From: Pseudomonadota bacterium
Lineage (GTDB): Bacteria > Desulfobacterota > Desulfovibrionia > Desulfovibrionales > Desulfovibrionaceae
Direction: 5' to 3'
Assembly: GCA_023411815.1 (NCBI GenBank)
Contig: JAEYOJ010000034.1
Location: forward strand, 1 to 64,000
DNA length: 64,000 nucleotides
Below, one piece after another: positions 50,697 through 59,341 of this stretch (within the stretch, counting starts at the first letter, position 1; each line of letters starts with the position of its first letter). Below the pieces are notes generated by a model, which saw only the letters and a list, made by a program, of their open reading frames with translations, was not told the DNA's origin and made no database searches. Made by a program: the position numbers and the translations under genes.

Positions 50697-52379
50697 TTAT
50701 TGTCGAGTTCCTGCGGCCTGCGCGGCGAGCAGGAGCTTCAGGGCCCGGCCCGAGGAGTCCAGACCGGCCAGCATGCGCAGGAAGCGCTCTTCCTCGTTCC
50801 GGGCTCGGGCCGTGGCCAGGGCGGCGCACAGTTCCTCCAGTCCCGGTGCATGACGGAAGACCTTGAGGTTGAGCAGGGCGAGCCGCAGGCCCAGCCGCCA
50901 GTCGCGGGGCTGGTGCAGGCACAGGTGGGAGAGCAGGCTGAGACGGTTGGCCTCTGCCCCCCGTTCGCGCGCCAGAAGCGTTTCCATGCCGCGCGTGGCT
51001 TCAAGGTCCCTCACGTCGTGCTTGAGGGCCAGCAGGAGGCACTGATGCGCCGTGGACGGCACATGGCGCTCCAGGTCAAAGCCGAAGCCGGAGTCCATGC
51101 AACGGCCCAGGCGGGCCAGCTCGGCGGCCCAGGCCTTGACCAATCCGGCCGGATCGGGCGACAGGGGCAGGCGCGCGGCGGCCTGCTTGCCGATGTCCAG
51201 CAGCCTGCGCCGCCACAAGCTCAGGGCCAGCAGGTGATCGCCGCTGAAAGCGGCGGCCAGGGAACCGACGCAGAGCGTCTCCGGCTCCACGGGCTCGGCA
51301 CTGGCCAGAACGATTCCCGCCAGGGCGCGCACGGCGGCCGGGCCCATGTGCTCGGCGGCCAGCAGGAAGCGGGCCCGCAGCACGGCCGGGGTCTGCTCCA
51401 GGGGGGCCAGCATGGCGTTGAGCATGTCCGGCCGCAGGTTAAGCTGGCCGTTCCTGGCCATGGCGTGCAGGGTCAAGGCCATGGTCTGCGCGTCGCGGCC
51501 GGGCTCGCGCGTGCGGGCCGGCAGCCCGGCGCACAGCTCAAGCAGCCTGGCAGCCCGGTGGCGCGGCAGATGGCTTGCCTGCACGCGCTCCCAGCCTGCC
51601 CTGGCCAAGCGTTCGGCCTTGGAAGGATTGCGCAGCAGGAAGCCGATGCGCTCGTCCAGCTCCAGTACGTCGGAGAAGACGAGTATCTCGCGCCCTGGCG
51701 TGAACAGCTCTGCGAGGCCTGGGCCTGTGTCGGGCGTGACCACGGCGCAGCCGCAGGATGCGCTCTCGAAGAGCCGGAAGTTGATCTCGCCGCAGATGGC
51801 CTCGTTGGGCGCGATGCGCGCGCGCTCGTATGTGGCGAGCATGTCCGCATAGGCCAGATCGGCATGGTGGCTGGCGCCGAAGCGCGCGGCCAAGTGCTGG
51901 ACCATCCAGGTGCGCGCGGGCCGGTGCTCGGTCATGCGGCCGATGAAATGCACGCCCAGGTCACGCGAACCCCAAGGTTTCCAGGCCCGTTCCAGCCCGT
52001 GCCAAGGCAGCCAGAAGGCCGGAACACCCTGGGCGGCAAGCTCCTCGACCAGATGCGGCTGGGTGGTCAGCGCTCCGTCGAACAGCCGTATGTAGTGGCG
52101 GTGCCAGAACAGGTTCAGGTGCGTGTCGACGGACCAGAAGACCTTTGTGCAGCGCAGCGCGGGCAGGCCGTCGAGAATCACGCGCGGGCCGAGCGTCTCG
52201 ACCTGCACGAGCAGGTCGGGTGCAAAGGCCTGGCGGGCCAGCTCGGCGGTGATGTCCAGGATGCCGGGCTTGGGATGCAGCGCGAGAACCTCATGGCCTA
52301 GGGCTTCCAGAGGCTTTTGCAGGGCATAGGGCGAAACGAGGCAGATGCGCAGGCGTTCCACGGCAGGCAATCCTTGCAT
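50697..52379 (-). CDS. CgeB-like glycosyltransferase
   Basis: A 560-residue protein. Residues about 10-290 form a GT-B-type glycosyltransferase (RICLVSPYALQKPLEALGHEVLALHPKPGILDI at the start; KVFWSVDTHLNLFWHRHYIRLFDGALTTQPH; CGEINFRLFESASCGCAVVTPDTGPGLAELFTPGREILVF, the donor-binding CgeB-type segment). The second half (300-560) is a helical repeat region with many Leu/Ala/Arg pairs and no recognised domain. This organisation is common to Desulfovibrio surface or flagellin glycosylation enzymes. The substrate is unknown. Confidence 0.85.
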   Translation of the reverse strand: MQGLPAVERLRICLVSPYALQKPLEALGHEVLALHPKPGILDITAELARQAFAPDLLVQVETLGPRVILDGLPALRCTKVFWSVDTHLNLFWHRHYIRLFDGALTTQPHLVEELAAQGVPAFWLPWHGLERAWKPWGSRDLGVHFIGRMTEHRPARTWMVQHLAARFGASHHADLAYADMLATYERARIAPNEAICGEINFRLFESASCGCAVVTPDTGPGLAELFTPGREILVFSDVLELDERIGFLLRNPSKAERLARAGWERVQASHLPRHRAARLLELCAGLPARTREPGRDAQTMALTLHAMARNGQLNLRPDMLNAMLAPLEQTPAVLRARFLLAAEHMGPAAVRALAGIVLASAEPVEPETLCVGSLAAAFSGDHLLALSLWRRRLLDIGKQAAARLPLSPDPAGLVKAWAAELARLGRCMDSGFGFDLERHVPSTAHQCLLLALKHDVRDLEATRGMETLLARERGAEANRLSLLSHLCLHQPRDWRLGLRLALLNLKVFRHAPGLEELCAALATARARNEEERFLRMLAGLDSSGRALKLLLAAQAAGTRQ

Positions 52380-52461
52380 TGAGCTGCTAGAAAGTCACAA
52401 AGCAGCAAGAAACATTCCCGGAGATTCGGGCCCTTGCCCGGCCGGATCAATCCCGGCCGGA

Positions 52462-53763
52462 TCAGTTCCGGCTGAGCAGGGCGTGGAAGAAGAATTCGCC
52501 CAGCGGCCAGTCCAGGGGCGAAGGGCCGGAGAGCAGCAGCCTGGCGTCGCCGTGCCTGCGCAGCAGGCTTTCGATTTGGGCCTCGTTCTCGGCGCGGCTT
52601 ACGGTGCAGGTGATGTAGGCCAATCTGCCGCCGGGGCGCAGGGCCGCGAAGGCCTGCTCGAGGATATTGCCCTGTAGTTCGGCCAGGCCGGGCAGGTCGG
52701 CGGCCGAGCGTTTCCATTTGCTGTCGGGCCGGCGGCTGAGCACGCCCAAACCAGAGCAGGGCGCATCCACCAGCACCGTGCCGGTCTGGGCGGACAGGGG
52801 CGCGGGAGCATCGGCGCGGGCCAGGAAGGTCGGCACAGCGGGCAGGCCCAGGCGGCGGGATTCGGACGGGAGCTGGCGCAGCCGGGCGAAGGTCACGTCG
52901 CTGGCCCAGACGGGCGCGACGCCTTTCTCCAACAGGGACAAAGCCTTTCCGCCGCGCCCGCAGCAGCAGTCCCAGACCGGCGCGGGCCAACCGGCGGGCT
53001 CCAGGGCCATCAGGGCGAGCTGCGAGGCCGCGCTCTGGCGCGTGGCCAGGCCCTGGGTCAGGGCACCCTCTTCCATCGGCCGCGCACCGGGCGCAAAGGC
53101 CAGGGTCCAGTCCTGGGACAGCAGGCAGTCGGGCCTGACGGACAGCTCGTCGCGCAAGGCCAGCGCGCCGGGCTTGGCGGCATTCACGCGCAAGCCCACC
53201 GCCGGCGGCGCAACCTGGGCCCGGAGCAGCGCCAGGGTTGCCTCCCGGCCCTGCTCGCCCAGCCACAGCTCCACGATCCAGCGCGGACAGGAATAGTAGC
53301 GCGAGAGGAAATCGGTCTCGTCCCGGCTGCCCTGGCGGTAGAAATCCTGGTTCAGGGCGTCGGCCCCAAGGCGCTCCACCGAGCGCAGCACGCCGTTGGC
53401 CATCCTGGACATGCCCTGGCCAAAGTCGGCCTTGACCGCTTCCACGGCCCAGTTCACGGAGGCGTAGGCCGGCACGCGGTCCAGATAGGACAGCTCGTAG
53501 GCGGCCAGCCCCAGGATGAGGCGGACCCTGGCGGGCAGCTTGCCCGGAGCGCGCAGGAAGTGGTCCAGCAGGGCGTCGAGCCGGCCCTTCAGGCGCAGGT
53601 AGCCGTAGGTCAGCTCCGTGGCCAGGCCGATGTCGCGGGGCGCGAGCCGACGCGCAACGATCTGGGCGTCCAGGGCGGCCTGCACGTCGGTGGTCGTGTT
53701 CAGGGACTTGCTCACGGCCTCAAGGGCCGCGCGCCGGGCGGGTGGGGTGCGGTTCGTTGCCAT
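52462..53763 (-). CDS. rsmB: 16S rRNA m5C methyltransferase (RsmB/NOP family)
   Basis: A 433-residue SAM-dependent RNA methyltransferase: an N-terminal NusB-like domain (1-140; ALDAQIVARRLAPRDIGLATELTYGYLRLKGRLD) and a Rossmann methyltransferase (GRGGKAL-type SAM site VWDCCCGRGGKALSLL). Two cysteine motifs are present: DAPCSGLGVLSRRPDSKW (motif IV) and YITCTVSRAENE (motif VI), so the catalytic pair is complete. It targets C967 of 16S rRNA in E. coli. It is the last gene of the def-fmt-DUF116 operon, starting 6 bases after the DUF116 stop. Confidence 0.9.
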   Translation of the reverse strand: MATNRTPPARRAALEAVSKSLNTTTDVQAALDAQIVARRLAPRDIGLATELTYGYLRLKGRLDALLDHFLRAPGKLPARVRLILGLAAYELSYLDRVPAYASVNWAVEAVKADFGQGMSRMANGVLRSVERLGADALNQDFYRQGSRDETDFLSRYYSCPRWIVELWLGEQGREATLALLRAQVAPPAVGLRVNAAKPGALALRDELSVRPDCLLSQDWTLAFAPGARPMEEGALTQGLATRQSAASQLALMALEPAGWPAPVWDCCCGRGGKALSLLEKGVAPVWASDVTFARLRQLPSESRRLGLPAVPTFLARADAPAPLSAQTGTVLVDAPCSGLGVLSRRPDSKWKRSAADLPGLAELQGNILEQAFAALRPGGRLAYITCTVSRAENEAQIESLLRRHGDARLLLSGPSPLDWPLGEFFFHALLSRN

Positions 53764-53769
53764 GCGAAA

Positions 53770-54720
53770 CTAGGCGCTGGTGGGCGCGGATTGCTCTTCG
53801 GACTTGCCGCCGTCCGTGTCCAGGGGCTGGGAAGGTTTGCCGGTTCTGGCCCGTTTGGACGGCTTGACCGGTTTCGATAGGGCCGCGGCGTCGATCTCGG
53901 CCAGCTGAGCGGGATCGATGAAGCGGCGTAGGGCCTGTTCCAGTTGCGGGAAGGGCACCAGCGTGTCCAGGCACGGCCCGTGGGGCCGCAGGTTGAGCAC
54001 GCCGTACACCGGCAGGGGAAAGGTATCCTGGATGCCGCTGGACAGGTCGCGCTCGCAGGCCACGGCCAGGATGAGCCTGGGCCGCTTCTGGACCACGATG
54101 CGCCGGGCTATGGTGCCTCCCGTGGCGATGGCCAGGTGCACGCCGTACTTGTCGCGCAGCTCCAGCAGTCCCTTGATGGGGCACTTGCCGCAGCGCACGC
54201 AGTTGTCGATGTCGTAGGTCAGGCGGCGGTCGCAGCGCGAGTTCTGCAGGCAGTGCGGCATGAGCAGGAGCACTTCCCGCGGCGCGTAGGTCCTGGCCTC
54301 GGAGCAGACCAGCTCGTTGTTGACCTTGATGAAGGAGTTGCGGATGCGCTCCTTGGAGATGCCCAGGGAGCGGCCCAGCAGGGTCATGAGCGGCAGGAAC
54401 AGCTTTACGGTCAGGCCGCGCAGCCGCTTGAAGAACGGGAAGCTGCGGCCCGTGGTGATGTTCAGCACGAGCCCGATGGAGGCCCACAGGACGACCGAGG
54501 CCAGGGCGCCGACGACCAGGCCCCAGACCCAGGGCGCATAGGGATGGATGGCGTCCAGACCCACGAAGGGCACGATCCACAGGAGCAGGAGGAACAGGCA
54601 GACCAGGCCGCTGGCGCCCAGGATCAGGCCGATGAACAGGCGCTTGCGGGCCTGGATCTCGTCGTCGGAAGGCATGTCCGGCATGCGCAGGGGCTCGATT
54701 GGTTTCTTTTGCATGGGCAC
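53770..54720 (-). CDS. DUF116-domain protein
   Basis: A 316-residue protein with two N-terminal membrane helices (RKRLFIGLILGASGLVCLFLLLLWIVPFV and WGLVVGALASVVLWASIGLVLNI) and a cytoplasmic domain of the DUF116 type, which contains CxxC-like cysteines: ALLLMPHCLQNSRCDRRLTYDIDNCVRCGKCPIKGLLEL (four Cys for a metal or Fe-S cluster). Function unknown. It lies between fmt and rsmB, in the same operon, which is an arrangement known from Desulfovibrio and relatives. The first 20 residues may be trimmed, as Met 15 is another start. Confidence 0.85.
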   Translation of the reverse strand: MPMQKKPIEPLRMPDMPSDDEIQARKRLFIGLILGASGLVCLFLLLLWIVPFVGLDAIHPYAPWVWGLVVGALASVVLWASIGLVLNITTGRSFPFFKRLRGLTVKLFLPLMTLLGRSLGISKERIRNSFIKVNNELVCSEARTYAPREVLLLMPHCLQNSRCDRRLTYDIDNCVRCGKCPIKGLLELRDKYGVHLAIATGGTIARRIVVQKRPRLILAVACERDLSSGIQDTFPLPVYGVLNLRPHGPCLDTLVPFPQLEQALRRFIDPAQLAEIDAAALSKPVKPSKRARTGKPSQPLDTDGGKSEEQSAPTSA

Positions 54721-54818
54721 TCCTCGCTGCCTTGCCTAGCACAATCCGAACGATGTTGCCACGGCGCAGTGCCTCTTGGCGACATGGGGGGCTTTTGGCG
54801 GCATGTGCGGCTGTTCGC

Positions 54819-55817
54819 TCAGCCTCCAGCCTGGTTCTGGCCCGACGGCTCGGCTCCGGAGCAGGCGTCCGCGAGGTTCGGGCAGTTGTCCAGGTAGCCG
54901 CAGGCAAAAGCCGCGGCGGGCATGGCCCGCTTGCCCTGAGGCTGCACGGTGGGCACGAGGTAGGCCCTGTCGCGGCAGGCGATGGCCAGCAGGCCGTCCT
55001 GCAGGCCGAGGAAATCGCCGGGCTTGGCGTCCGTCGGCAACGGGCCTCCCACGCTGCCGGGCTGGATGCCCAGGCGCAGGGTCTCGCCGTTGCGTTGCCA
55101 GGAGAAGAACGCTCCGGGCCAGGGGTGCATGGCCCGCACGCGGTTGTGGATGTCCCAGGCCGGCTGGTCCCAGTCGATCTCGCCTTCCTTCTTCTCCAGC
55201 TTGGGCGCGTAGGTGGCCTTGGAGTGGTCCTGGGGAATGGCGGTCAATTTGCCCTGGCGCAACAGCTCCAGCGCATCCACGAGCATGTCGCCGCCCATGG
55301 CGGCCAGCTCGTCGTGGATGGACTGGGCCGTGTCGTAGTCCGCGATGCGCAGGGCGCGTTGCAGGAGCATGGGGCCGCTGTCCAGCCCGGCCTCCATCTG
55401 CATGATGGTGATGCCCGTGGCGTGCTCGCCGGCCAGGATGACCCGCTGGATGGGCGCGGCTCCCCGGTACTTGGGCAGCAGGGAGGCGTGCACGTTGACG
55501 GCCCCGTGCGTGGGGATGTCCAGCACGCGCTGGGGCAGGATGAGACCGTAGGCGGCCACCAGGAGCACGTCGGGCGCAAGCGCCTTCAACTCGTCCACGT
55601 CGGCGTCGGCCTTGAAGTTAAGGGGCTGCAGCACGTTCAAGCCGCGCGCCAGGGCCAGCTCCTTGACCGGCGACGGCTTGCAGACCTGGCCGCGGCCGCA
55701 GGGGCGGTCGGGCTGCGTGTACACGGCCACGACCTCGCCGCCGTTCCAGCCCAGCACGCGTTCGAGTACCGTGGCCGCGAAGTCGGGCGTGCCCATGAAC
55801 ACCAGCCGCAGGCTCAT
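54819..55817 (-). CDS. fmt: Methionyl-tRNA formyltransferase
   Basis: Fmt formylates the initiator Met-tRNA using 10-formyl-THF. The 332-residue protein has the hydrolase-like N-terminal domain (RLVFMGTPDFAATVLERVLGW, VLLVAAYGLILPQRVLDIPTHGAVNVHASLLPKYRGAAPIQRVILAGEHATGITIMQMEAGLDSGPML) carrying catalytic Asn/His/Asp in VNVHASLLP and MEAGLDSG, and the OB-type C-terminal domain. The ATG 55817 overlaps the stop of def (ATGA), so translation is coupled. Confidence 0.95.
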   Translation of the reverse strand: MSLRLVFMGTPDFAATVLERVLGWNGGEVVAVYTQPDRPCGRGQVCKPSPVKELALARGLNVLQPLNFKADADVDELKALAPDVLLVAAYGLILPQRVLDIPTHGAVNVHASLLPKYRGAAPIQRVILAGEHATGITIMQMEAGLDSGPMLLQRALRIADYDTAQSIHDELAAMGGDMLVDALELLRQGKLTAIPQDHSKATYAPKLEKKEGEIDWDQPAWDIHNRVRAMHPWPGAFFSWQRNGETLRLGIQPGSVGGPLPTDAKPGDFLGLQDGLLAIACRDRAYLVPTVQPQGKRAMPAAAFACGYLDNCPNLADACSGAEPSGQNQAGG

Positions 55818-56362
55818 GCCCGTTCCCCCTGCGCGGCTTCGGCTTCCTTGAGCGCCTTGGCCTTCTCGCGCTGCAGCTTCTTGACCTTCTTGTCGTACAG
55901 GGAACGCTTGAGCCGGGAGATGCGGTCGATGAACAGCACGCCGTCCAGGTGGTCCAGCTCGTGCTGCAGGCACACGGCCAGCAGGCCGTCGGCCTTGATG
56001 CGCACGGGGTTGCCGTCCAGGTCCGTGGCGTCCACGCTGACCTTCTCGAAACGAGCCACGTCGCTGCGGTAGCCCGAGACGCTCAGGCAGCCTTCCTCGG
56101 ACACGACCTTGCCTTCGGCGGCCGTGATCCTGGGGTTCACGAGTACGCGCAAATCCTCGCGCTTGTCCGGGCCGGTGACGTCGACGACCACGAGCCGGCA
56201 GCACTCGCCCACCTGGGGAGCGGCCAGGCCGATGCCTTCGCTCGCGTACATGGTCTCTGCCATGTCCTCGGCCAGCTGGCGCAGTTCGTCGGTGATCTCG
56301 CCTATCTCAAGGGATTTCCGCGCCAGGGCGGGATCTGGATATTTCAGGATGGTGCGTCGCAT
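55814..56362 (-). CDS. def: Peptide deformylase
   Basis: Def removes the formyl group from nascent Met. All three motifs are present: EGIGLAAPQVGE (GxGxAAxQ), EEGCLSVSGYR (EGCLS, Cys Zn/Fe ligand) and CLQHELDHLDGVLF (QHExDHL with His ligands and Glu). The 182 residues fit type I/II enzymes; the Lys/Glu/Ala-rich tail of about 30 residues is longer than usual. The first gene of the def-fmt-DUF116-rsmB operon. Confidence 0.96.
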   Translation of the reverse strand: MRRTILKYPDPALARKSLEIGEITDELRQLAEDMAETMYASEGIGLAAPQVGECCRLVVVDVTGPDKREDLRVLVNPRITAAEGKVVSEEGCLSVSGYRSDVARFEKVSVDATDLDGNPVRIKADGLLAVCLQHELDHLDGVLFIDRISRLKRSLYDKKVKKLQREKAKALKEAEAAQGERA

Positions 56363-56562
56363 GGTGCCCTATGCCGGAGCGGGCTCCGGATATCGTTGAA
56401 GGATCGGTTTCGCCAACACCGTATTCATCTTCGCGCCGGCGTCAAGGAACGTGAAGGATGCGGCGAGGCGAGGCGTCGGTTGAATGTCGTGCGGCGGGGG
56501 CGGCCACGGGCCGGGAATCGGCGGAAGAGGGTGTGCCAATTCCCGGCCCGGTTCGTCAACTG

Positions 56563-57354
56563 TTACAAAAGAGATATGAGCATGCGCGTCGCCGTGATGA
56601 TGAGCAGCAGGGCGAATATCTTCTTGAGCTTGTCCACGGGCAGGGCGTGGGCCAGCCTGGCCCCCAGGGGTGCGGTGAGCACGCTCATGCCGGCCACGCC
56701 GATGAGCGCCGGGATGGAGATGTAGCCGACGCACATGGGCGGCAGACCCTGGGCCGACAGGCCGTTGACCAGATAGCCCACGGCTCCGGCCACGGCGATG
56801 GGGAAGCCGATGGCCGCCGAGGTCCCCACGGCCGTGTGCATGGGAATGTTGCACCAGGCCATGAAGGGCACGGACAGGGAGCCGCCGCCGATGCCCACGA
56901 GGCTCGACACGACGCCGATGGTCGATCCGGCGGCGAACATGCCTGGCGCGCCGGGCAGGGTGCGCTTGGGCTTGGGCTTGAAGTTCAGGAGCATCTGGAT
57001 GGACACCCAGTACAGGAAGACCACGAAGAAGCCCTTGAGAAAGCTCGTGGAGAGCAGGGAGGCCACGTAGGAACCGGCGTAGGTGCCCACGATGATGCCG
57101 GGCGTGATGGCCTTGACCACGTTCCAGAGCACGGCCCCGCGCTTGTGGTGGGCGCGGAAGCTGGAGATCGAGGTGAACATGATGCTGGCCAGGGACGTGC
57201 CCAGGGCCAGGTGCATGATGTGTTCGGCCGGGTAGCCCAGGCCGGTGAAGGCGAAGACGAGCGCCGGCACGATGACCACGCCGCCGCCCACGCCGAGCAG
57301 GCCGGCCAGGACTCCAGCGCCGGCGCCCACGCCCAGATAGACGAGCCATTCCAT
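56563..57354 (-). CDS. TauE/SafE-family sulfite/organosulfur exporter-like permease
   Basis: A 263-residue membrane protein of the TauE/SafE (DUF81) family, associated with export of sulfite, sulfoacetate or similar anions. About eight helices with the two repeated family motifs: GAGAGVLAGLLGVGGGVVIVPALVF (first half) and GVVSSLVGIGGGSLSVPFMAW (second half). The conserved His/Thr-rich linker HIMHLALGTSLASIMFTSISSFRAHHKRGAV is present. In a sulfate reducer, sulfite or related anion export is plausible but not shown by context. A short gap separates its 3' end from the def gene. Confidence 0.9.
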   Translation of the reverse strand: MEWLVYLGVGAGAGVLAGLLGVGGGVVIVPALVFAFTGLGYPAEHIMHLALGTSLASIMFTSISSFRAHHKRGAVLWNVVKAITPGIIVGTYAGSYVASLLSTSFLKGFFVVFLYWVSIQMLLNFKPKPKRTLPGAPGMFAAGSTIGVVSSLVGIGGGSLSVPFMAWCNIPMHTAVGTSAAIGFPIAVAGAVGYLVNGLSAQGLPPMCVGYISIPALIGVAGMSVLTAPLGARLAHALPVDKLKKIFALLLIITATRMLISLL

Positions 57355-57730
57355 ATACGTATCCTCATGATGAATCGAGCAATGATGATCGGGCGAGGAG
57401 GCCGCTCTCTCCCGAACCCTCATCCGCCATAGGCCGAAGCCGCTGAACCCCGCTGTCCGGGGCGCAAGCCATCGGGCCTGGGATGGCAGGCGAATACGGG
57501 CTCCACGAGACTCTTTTCGTGCGGCAGGGGCGAACTTAGAGCGATTTTCACGATAGCGCAACGGCCTATCGGCCGCCGGGCTCGGCCTGCCTGAACCCGT
57601 CTGGCGCACCTGGGACATGCGCGCTTTCCGATTAGGCTTGAGTCCCGAGAATGTAGGGGCTTCGGGTCCGCAAAGGTGCGATACTCGCGCCGTGTGCGGC
57701 GAGGATCGGCAATCGGGAGGGGAGTGCGGC
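57355..57730. other. Divergent intergenic region
   Basis: About 375 bases between the TauE gene (minus) and the DUF1206 gene (plus). Nothing recognised; promoters of both must be here. Confidence 0.45.
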
Positions 57731-58525
57731 ATGGACGGAAACAGCAGGGCCGGCTTGCGGATCGCCTCTCGGCTCGGCTACGCCGCGCGCGGCGTGGTCT
57801 ACCTGCTCGTGGGCGGGTTGGCCGTGCTCGCGGCGCTGGGCCGGGGAGGAGGGACCACGGATACCAAGGGCGCGCTGCGGACGCTCCTCGAAACGCCCTG
57901 GGGCGACGCGCTCCTGGGCGTCATCGCAGCCGGCCTGCTTGGCTACGCCGTGTGGCGCTTCGTGCAGGCCGTGTGGGACGTGGACCGCCACGGCAGGGAC
58001 GCCAAGGGCCTGGCCGTGCGCGCAGGCTTGCTCGTGAGCGGAGTGACCCATGCGGGCCTGGCCGTGTTCGCCGCGAGCCTGGCCTTGGGAAATGGCGGAG
58101 GCGGCGGTGGCGGCCAGGCCGAGTGGACGGCCACGCTCATGCGCAAGCCCTGGGGCCAGTGGCTCGTGGCCCTGGCGGGACTGGCCGTTGTGGGCGCGGG
58201 CATGGCCCTGGCCGTCAAGGCCCGCAAGGAGAAGTACAGCAAATACCTCGATCCGGGCTACGCGTCCCTGCCCTGGGCCGACGCCGTGTGCAAGCTCGGG
58301 CTCTATGCTCGGGCCGTGGTCATGGCCATCGTCGGCGGCTTCCTCGTCGTCGCGGCCTGGCGGGCCGACCCGTCGCAGGCCGGCGGAATGGCCGAGGCCA
58401 TGGGCTTCCTGCGCGGCCAGGCCTACGGCCGCGTCCTGTTCGGCATCGTGGCCCTGGGCCTGTTCGCCTTCGGCGTGTACGGCCTCATCCAGGCCAGGTA
58501 CCGGCGCATCAGACTGCCGGAATAG
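57731..58525 (+). CDS. DUF1206-domain membrane protein
   Basis: A 264-residue membrane protein with six helices in three repeated pairs, the DUF1206 layout: GYAARGVVYLLVGGLAVLAAL / DALLGVIAAGLLGYAVWRFVQA, THAGLAVFAASLALGN / WLVALAGLAVVGAGMALAVKA and GLYARAVVMAIVGGFLVVAAW / VLFGIVALGLFAFGVYGLIQA. The recurring (G)RAVVY..VGGF signature of the family is present in each. Function unknown. GGAGTG lies 5 bases before ATG 57731. The poly-Gly stretch between helices 3 and 4 is a loop of low complexity. Confidence 0.88.
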   Translation: MDGNSRAGLRIASRLGYAARGVVYLLVGGLAVLAALGRGGGTTDTKGALRTLLETPWGDALLGVIAAGLLGYAVWRFVQAVWDVDRHGRDAKGLAVRAGLLVSGVTHAGLAVFAASLALGNGGGGGGGQAEWTATLMRKPWGQWLVALAGLAVVGAGMALAVKARKEKYSKYLDPGYASLPWADAVCKLGLYARAVVMAIVGGFLVVAAWRADPSQAGGMAEAMGFLRGQAYGRVLFGIVALGLFAFGVYGLIQARYRRIRLPE

Positions 58526-58643
58526 AACAGCCGCAAGCAATGCCTGGGCCTCTCCCGAGCATTGCCGAGCCTTGTGCAATCGAAGGGCCGGGGCTTCCGC
58601 CAGCCCGCCACAGCGCCTTGCGCAGGAAACGGAAAATACGAGG

Positions 58644-58719
58644 TGCAGATGGCGCCGCTCCCTGCCGCGAGAGTCCGAGAGAGGAGCGGGCCGCTCTGGC
58701 AGGCGGCGCCCTCTCTCGG
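58644..58719 (-). repeat. Intergenic double-hairpin repeat, copy 10 (long arm A)
   Basis: Minus-strand order: A (58674-58719, CCGAGAGAGG..CCTCTCTCGG enlarged by the insert AGCGGGCCGCTCTGGCAGG) 17 bases after the holin-like stop, then B (58644-58664, GCAGATGGCGCC..CCCTGC). Confidence 0.7.
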
Positions 58720-58736
58720 CTGTACTGAGAAATGCA

Positions 58737-59072
58737 TCAATAGATGATCGCGTGCAGGACGGCGTTGATGATGGCCAGGATGATGCTGAAGGCGATGGCC
58801 CACCAGAAGTTGTCCACCTTGAAGCCCGGCACGATCCTGGCTGCGAGCATGACGAGCAGCGCGTTCAGTATGAGCGCGAAGATGCCCAGGGTCAGGACGG
58901 TGATGGGGATGGTGATCCAGAACAGGATCGGCCAGAGGAGGGCGTTGATGATGCCGAGCACCGCCGCTGCGGCTAGCAGCGACCCGGCCCCGCGCACGCG
59001 CACTCCGGGCAGTATCCAGGCGGTGATGGCGATGGCCAGTGACAGAAGCAGCCAGGAGAGAATGATGCCCAT
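58737..59072 (-). CDS. Phage-holin-like / YvlD-type small membrane protein
   Basis: A 111-residue membrane protein with four hydrophobic helices (LSWLLLSLAIAITAWILPGVRV, SLLAAAAVLGIINALLWPILF, PITVLTLGIFALILNALLVMLAARIV, FWWAIAFSIILAIINAVLHAIIY), the pattern of the family annotated as phage holin superfamily 4 / YvlD. In bacteria this is mostly a resident membrane protein and not a phage lysis gene; there are no other phage genes nearby. Function unknown. It precedes the repeat copy 10. Confidence 0.85.
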   Translation of the reverse strand: MGIILSWLLLSLAIAITAWILPGVRVRGAGSLLAAAAVLGIINALLWPILFWITIPITVLTLGIFALILNALLVMLAARIVPGFKVDNFWWAIAFSIILAIINAVLHAIIY

Positions 59073-59264
59073 GCGGCCCCCTTGCGGTTGCGGTTCTCAC
59101 GCTATCCCAGGATAGCGCGGCAAAGAGCGGCGGGGGAATTAGAAAAGCGGCGATGGCCGGATTGCCGTCCAAAAGAACGGGACCGGCCGTCCGGTCCCGC
59201 TCGTTCTCGGATTGTTCCAGCGTAACGGAAACGCTCTGAACACCCACCCACGAACTGCGCGGGT

Positions 59265-59324
59265 CCAGGGGCGCGTCCGCTCCTGGCGGGAGTGGGTCCG
59301 GGAGAGGGCGGCACCCTCTCCCGG
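59265..59324 (-). repeat. Intergenic double-hairpin repeat, copy 11
   Basis: Minus-strand order: A (59298-59324, CCGGGAGAGGG..CCCTCTCCCGG) 17 bases after the putA stop, then B (59265-59286, CCAGGGGCGC..GCTCCTGG, imperfect). Confidence 0.75.
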
Positions 59325-59341
59325 TTTTCATGCTTCTCGTC